NCBI RefSeq assembly: GCF_963924675.1
Contig: NC_089236.1
Span: forward strand, 44,920,500-44,984,499
Source of the DNA: Phocoena phocoena
Lineage: Eukaryota; Chordata; Mammalia; Artiodactyla; Phocoenidae
Direction of reading: 5' to 3'
Length of the DNA: 64,000 nucleotides
Below the pieces are notes generated by a model. The model saw only the letters and a program-made list of their open reading frames with translations. It was not told the DNA's origin and did no database searches. Shown piece after piece: positions 59,446 through 64,000 of the stretch (the stretch's first letter is position 1; each line of letters begins with the position of its first letter). A program made the position numbers and the translations under genes.

Positions 59446-60826
59446 GAACGCAAGGGGACTTTCTTCTGGAGGCACGGTGACTTCAGGCAGGAGGTCCTAG
59501 ATGGAATGCGAGGCCGAGGGTGCTCTCAGTGCAGGTCAGACTAGGGCAAGGCGTAAGACCTCAAGGCCTGTGAGACGTTCCAAAGTTCTGTTCATGAACG
59601 TGTGTGTGTGATGGGGAAATTAAGCTGCTTCGGTGGAGACTGCTGTGCGTTTCCCTACCCTCGGCGTAGAGAGAGTTGGTTCCAAAGGGCTACGGGGCTG
59701 GATGTTGCTTAGTAGACCTAGGGGGTACTACGGTTAGTCTGTGTTCCAGCTTGAACCAGGGAGCCCACGCGATTTTCCTAGGTGTCCGGAAAACTCTACT
59801 GCCATAAAAGATATGCAGAGCAGAGGCTACAGCCTCATGGAAAGTGCTGCACGCCTCCGTTTCTGCAGGGCAAGTCCGGCCTTAACCTACAGGCATGTGC
59901 TCACACTGAGTGTCCCGTTAGCGACACAGCTTTGAAAGATGCTGACTTTCTCCTCGAGCTGAGTGACTTCAGGTACGAGGTCCGCGAAGTATGCAAAGCA
60001 GAGTGTTTTCTCTTGGCAGCTCACACAAGGGCGGCAACCGGTATTTCCTGGGCGCTTCGGACACACCAGAAATCGTGTCCTGAAGCTGTTTGAGGGCTCT
60101 GGAAATAGAGTTCTCCTCAAGGAACGCGCAGTGTGTTGCCCATCACTCGGCACGCACGCAGGGCATCGGAGGGGAAGACCACTGGGCCTCGATGTTGCTC
60201 AGCTGGTCCACCGGGGTCTGGAGATACTCACTGACAATGGAGGAAAATGGATGCAAACCAGAGGGGCCTACGAGTCCTCAGAAGGGTACTTCCCTGAAAG
60301 TAAAGGCGAAGAGCTACTAAGAACTCGTGGAAACAGCTGCATGCCTCCCTATCTGCCCGGCTACTCAGGGCCTAACCTGGAGGCAAGTTCTCACGTTGAG
60401 TTTCTCTTGACTTCTAGATCTTGTCAGGCTGACCACCACGGCGGCCATGGAAGCACCTGGTTTAGACCGACCAAACTCAGTTTCTTCCCAGAAGCATTCC
60501 TACAGGGTTCCCAGGCCTGTGAACAGCAGGGATTTCAGGAAGCTTCAACGCACCGTGAATGCAGCCTTCCAAATTGGAAAGCGAGGATGTTTAAATCAGG
60601 CCCCCGATTTCATGCGCAAACGCAGCATACATTGCTGTTGTTTCTAACAAGTCAAAAGAGACACATGGCCCCTTGTGTTTGCTTGCCTGAATCAGCTTCT
60701 CGAAGCAGGGGTTTGTGCATCAAGTGGACTGCCTCAACCAAGGAACGCCCTAGCTACTCTTCTGGGGCCTTTGGCTATTCAAAAGCCTGCATTGCCACCG
60801 CAAGAAGCGGACTGAAATTGCAGTAA
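59446..60826. repeat. Satellite unit 44, hybrid L/R (1381 bp)
   Basis: Post-E leader (gttccaaagttc) and L patch (59675-59757), then an R body (gagttctcc, ctatctgcc, agatcttg with a BglII site at 60416-60421, tcaaaagcc). Private aggaagcttc gives the only HindIII site I see (60540-60545); ctgtgaac and cctttggc are also private. E precedes and A follows, consistent with loss of S and V. Confidence 0.91.
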
Positions 60827-62206
60827 GAACGCAAGGGGACTTTCTTCTGGCGGCACGGTGACTTCAGGCAGGAGGTCCTAGATGGAATGCGAGGCCGAGG
60901 GTCCTCTCAGTGCAGCTCAGACTAGGGCAAGGCGTAAGACCTGAAGGCCTGTGAGACGTGCCAAAATTCTGTTCGTGAACGTGTGGGTGTGATGGGGAAA
61001 TTAAGCTGCTTCGGTGGAGACTGCTGTGCGTTTCCCTACCATCGGTGTAGAGAGAGTGGCTCCAAAGGGCTACGGGGCTGGATGATGCTTAGGAAACCTA
61101 AGGGGTCCTGGGGTTAGTCTGTGTTCCAGCCGGGAACAGGGAGCCCACGCGATTTTCCTAGGTGTCCGGAAAACTCTACTGCCATAAAAGATATGCAGAG
61201 CAGAGGCTACGGCCTCATGGAAAGTGCTGCACGCCTCCGTTTCTGCAGGGCAAGTCCGGCCTTAACCTACAGGCATGTGCTCACACTGAGTGTCCCGTTA
61301 GCGACACAGCTTTGAAAGATGCTGACTTTCTCCTCGAGCTGAGTGACTTCAGGTACGAGGTCCGCGAAGTATGCAAAGCAGAGTGTTTTCTCTTGGCAGC
61401 TCACACAAGGGCGGCAACCGGTATTTCCTGGGCGCTTCGGACACACCAGAAATCGTGTCCTGAAGCTGTTTGAGGGCTCTGGAAATAGAGCTCTCCTCAA
61501 GGAACGCGCAGTGTGTTGCCCATCACTCGGCACGCACGCAGGGCATCGGAGGGGAAGACCACTGGGCCTCGATGTTGCTCAGCTGGTCCACCGGGGTCTG
61601 GAGATACTCACTGACAATGGAGGAAAATGGATGCAAACCAGAGGGGCCTACGAGTCCTCAGAAGGGTACTTTCCTGAAAGTAAAGGCGAAGAGCTACTAA
61701 GAACTCGTGGAAACAGCTGCATGCCTCCCTTTCTGCCCGGCTACTCAGTGCCTAACCTGGAGGCAAATTCTCACGTTGAGTTTCTCTTGACTTCTAGAGC
61801 TTGTCAGGCTGACCACCACGGCGGCCATGGAAGCACCTGGTTTAGACCGAGCAAACTCAGTTTCTTCCGAGAAGCATTCCTACAGGGTTCCCAGGCCTGT
61901 CAACAGCAGGGATTTCAGGTAGCATCAACGCACCGTGAATGCAGCCTTCCAAATTGGAAAGCGAGGATGTTTAAATCAGGCCCCCGATTTCATGCGCAAA
62001 CGCAGCATACATTGCTGTTGTTTCTAACAAGTCAAAAGAGACACATGGCCCCTTGTGTTTGCTTGCCTGAATCAGCTTCTCGAAGCAGGGGTTTCTGCAT
62101 CAAGTGGACTGCCTCAACCAAGGAACGCCCTAGCTACTCCTCTGGGGCCTGTGCCTATTCAGAAGCCTGCATTGCCACCGCAAGAAGCGGACTGAAATTG
62201 CAGTAA
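60827..62206. repeat. Satellite unit 45, hybrid A/B (1380 bp)
   Basis: A front (ggcggcacgg, acctgaagg, gatgatgc, actttcctg, cagtgcctaac to 61749). B from gtagcatc at 61924 (gtttctgc, gtgcctat). It stands for both A and B of the earlier cassettes, as if one whole unit was deleted. Private: gcaaattct (also in unit 12) and cttccgag. Confidence 0.93.
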
Positions 62207-63586
62207 GAACGCAAGGGGACTTTCTTCTGGAGGCACGGTGACTTCAGGCAGGAGGTCCTAGATGGAATGCGAGGCCGAGGGTGCTCTCAGTGCAGGTCAG
62301 AGTAGGGCAAGGCGTAAGACCTCAAGGCCTGTGAGACGTGCCAAAATTCTGTTCGTGAACGTGTGGGTGTGATGGGGAAATTAAGCTGCTTCGGTGGAGA
62401 CTGCTGTGCGTTTCCCTACCCTCGGCGTAGAGAGAGTGGCTCCAAAGGGCTACGGGGCTGGATGTTGCTTAGGAGACCTAAGGGGTCCTGGGGTTAGTCT
62501 GTGTTCCAGCCGGGAACAGGGAGCCCACGCGATTTTCCTAGGTGTCCGTAAAACTCTACTGCCATAAAAGATATGCAGAGCAGAGGCTACGGCCTCATGG
62601 AAAGTGCTGCACGCCTCCGTTTCTGCAGGGCAAGTCCGGCCTTAACCTACAGGCATGTGCTCACACTGAGGGTCCCGTTAGCGACACAGCTTTGAAAGAT
62701 GCTGACTTTCTCCTCGAGCTGAGTGACTTCAGGTACGAGGTCCGCGAAGTATGCAAAGCAGAGTGTTTTCTCATGGCAGCTCACACAAGGGCGGCAACCG
62801 GTATTTCCTGGGCGCTTCGGACACACCAGAAATCGTGTCCTGAAGCTGTTTGAGGGCTCTGGAAATAGAGCTCTCCTCAAGGAACGCGCAGTGTGTTGCC
62901 CATCACTCGGCACGCACGCAGGGCATCGGAGGGGAAGACCACTGGGCCTCGATGTTGCTCAGCTGGTCCACCGGGGTCTGGAGATACTCACTGACAATGG
63001 AGGAAAATGGATGCAAACCAGAGGGGCCTACGAGTCCTCAGAAGGGTACTTCCCTGAAAGTAAAGGTGCAGAGCTTCTAAGAACTCGTGGAAACAGCGGC
63101 ATGCCTCCCTTTCTGCCCAGCTACTCAGGGCCTAACCTGGAGGCAAGTTCTCACGTTGAGTTTCTCTTGACTTCTAGAGCTTGTCAGGCTGACCACCACG
63201 GCGGCCATGGAAGCACCTGGTTTAGACCGAGCAAACTCAGTTTCTTCCCAGAAGCATTCCTACAGGGTTCCCAGGCCTGTCAACAGCAGGGATTTCAGGT
63301 AGCTTCAACGCACTGTGAATGCAGCCTTCCAAATTGGAAAGCGAGGATGTTTAAATCAGGCCCCCGATTTCATGCGCAAACGCAGCATACATTGCTGTTG
63401 TTTCTAACAAGTCAAAAGAGGCACATGGCCCCTTGTGTTTGCTTGACTGAATCAGCTTCTCGAAGCAGGGGTTTGTGCATCAAGTGGACTGCCTCAACCA
63501 AGGAACGCCCTAGCTACTCCTCTGGGGCCTGTTGCTATTCAGAAGCCTGCATTGCCACCGCAAGAAGGGGACTGAAATTGCAGTAA
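62207..63586. repeat. Satellite unit 46, family C (1380 bp)
   Basis: C marks (cagagtagg, ccgtaaaac, ctcatggcag, aaaggtgcag, agcggcatg, agaagggg), but gctgtttg and gaaagtaaag where other C monomers have gctctttg and gaaaataaag. Private: gagggtccc, gcactgtg, cttgactg. It is followed by D, as expected. Confidence 0.93.
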
Positions 63587-64000
63587 GAACGCAAGGGGAC
63601 TTTCTTCTGGAGGCACGGTGACTTCAGGCAGGAGGTCCTAGATGGAATGCGAGGGCGAGGGTGCTCTCAGTGCAGGTCAGACTAGGGCAAGGCGTAAGAC
63701 CTCAAGGCCTGTGAGACGTGCCAAAATTCTGTTCATGAACGTGTGGGTGTGATGGGGAAATTAAGCTGCTTCGGTGGAGACTGCTGTGCGTTTCCCTACC
63801 CTCGGCGTAGAGAGAGTGGCTCCAAAGGGCTACGGGGCTGGATGTTGCTTAGGAGACCTAAGGGGTCCTGGGGTTAGTCTGTGTTCCAGCCGGGAACAGG
63901 GAGCCCACGCGATTTTCCTAGGTGTCCGGAAAACTCTACTGCCATAAAAGATATGCAGAGCAGAGGCTACGGCCTCAAGGAAAGTGCTGCACGCCTGCGT
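63587..64000. repeat. Partial monomer (unit 47), family D leader, cut by window end
   Basis: The first 414 bases of a monomer. The last bases cctcaagg and gcctgcgt are the D leader marks, so the successor of C is again D. The array therefore continues beyond the right edge. Confidence 0.93.

Larger units (their letters stand above)
1..64000. repeat. Satellite array, 46 complete 1380-1382 bp monomers head to tail
   Basis: The same 1.38-kb text recurs without a gap from end to end. Anchors such as gtgacttcaggtacgagg fall at 608, 1988, 3369 and so on to 62723, at steps of only 1380, 1381 or 1382. Thirty-two monomers are 1380 bp, twelve are 1381 and two are 1382. The 1381-bp monomers all carry a distinctive leader patch with one extra base, and the two 1382-bp monomers carry one more base near their start. 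All copies share one orientation. Differences between copies are almost entirely substitutions. Single sites for XhoI (ctcgag), NcoI (ccatgg), PstI (ctgcag) and DraI (tttaaa) recur once per monomer, so a digest should give a 1.38-kb ladder. No insertion, mobile element or unique sequence interrupts the array. The family name and species are not recognised. Confidence 0.98.

Noticed and set aside
1..64000. CRISPR array
   Set aside because: Repeat units are 1.38 kb with no short direct repeats separated by unique spacers, and no cas genes are present.
1..64000. Ribosomal RNA, 5S or tRNA gene cluster
   Set aside because: No rRNA or tRNA sequence is recognisable in the monomer, and no RNA polymerase III B box was found. 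The ggttcca in L monomers does not fit GGTTCGANNCC.
1..64000. Alpha satellite or another known short-monomer centromeric satellite
   Set aside because: There is no 171-bp or other short basic period. The smallest clear internal period is about 490 bp and strongly diverged.
1..64000. Bacterial or phage origin
   Set aside because: No coding density, no operon structure, no ribosome binding sites and no terminators. A 64-kb tandem array of this type is characteristic of eukaryotic satellites.

Overview
The whole 64 kb is one uninterrupted head-to-tail satellite array. It holds 46 complete monomers of 1380-1382 bp, with a 90-bp monomer end on the left and a 414-bp monomer start on the right (90 + 63,496 + 414 = 64,000). 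Every monomer is in the same orientation. I see no gene I would defend, no RNA gene, no transposable element, no CRISPR array and no unique flanking sequence. A large-monomer satellite or macrosatellite in a eukaryotic genome, most likely a vertebrate and plausibly a mammal, fits best. CpG is depleted but not absent (I counted about 52 CpG in unit 2, roughly half of expectation by a rough estimate), and the window looks like satellite DNA from a long-read assembly. I cannot name the species or the family from memory. Families with monomers near 1.4 kb that are worth comparing are primate SST1/NBL2 and bovine satellite I (1.715), but I do not recognise either here.

Unit numbering: I cut each monomer just after a recurrent TAA, so unit 1 is 91-1471 and unit 46 is 62207-63586. 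By shared marker bases I sort the monomers by eye into nine subfamilies, called L, D, E, S, V, R, A, B and C. A slash marks a monomer that changes family along its length. The order is: 1 L, 2 D, 3 L, 4 L, 5 D, 6 L, 7 D, 8 L, 9 L, 10 E/L, 11 E, 12 L, 13 D/L, 14 E, 15 L, 16 S, 17 R, 18 A, 19 B, 20 C/B, 21 C, 22 D/R, 23 A, 24 B, 25 C, 26 D, 27 E, 28 L/B/E, 29 L/B, 30 C/D, 31 E, 32 L, 33 S, 34 V, 35 R/D, 36 E/V, 37 R/D, 38 L/E/V/D, 39 L, 40 S/E, 41 S, 42 V/A, 43 D/E, 44 L/R, 45 A/B, 46 C, 47 D (partial).

Region by region: 1-12.6 kb is a very homogeneous zone of L and D monomers, with a 5-unit (6,903 bp) near-perfect duplication. 12.5-21 kb has a 3-unit (4,141 bp) repeat of E and L monomers. 21-36 kb carries two A-B-C-D cassettes. 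36-45 kb has a 4-unit (5,522 bp) D-E-L repeat and a tandem pair of L/B hybrids. 45-53 kb is a 2-unit R-E/V alternation. 53-64 kb repeats the S-V block seen 11,044 bp earlier and ends in a third, shortened A/B-C-D cassette. The recurring successor order suggests a decayed higher-order repeat D-E-L-S-V-R-A-B-C of about 12.4 kb, reshuffled by unequal crossover. The hybrid monomers mark the exchange points.

Each monomer is itself an old, diverged three-part repeat, with copies spaced about 490, 393 and 497 bp. A 287-codon open frame recurs in 40 of 46 monomers. It starts with GTG directly after an in-frame TGA, is broken by six independent stops, and shows mostly amino-acid-changing differences, so I treat it as non-coding. 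Nothing here forms a pathway or operon. The interest lies in array architecture, a weak CENP-B-box-like site, and the near absence of indels.
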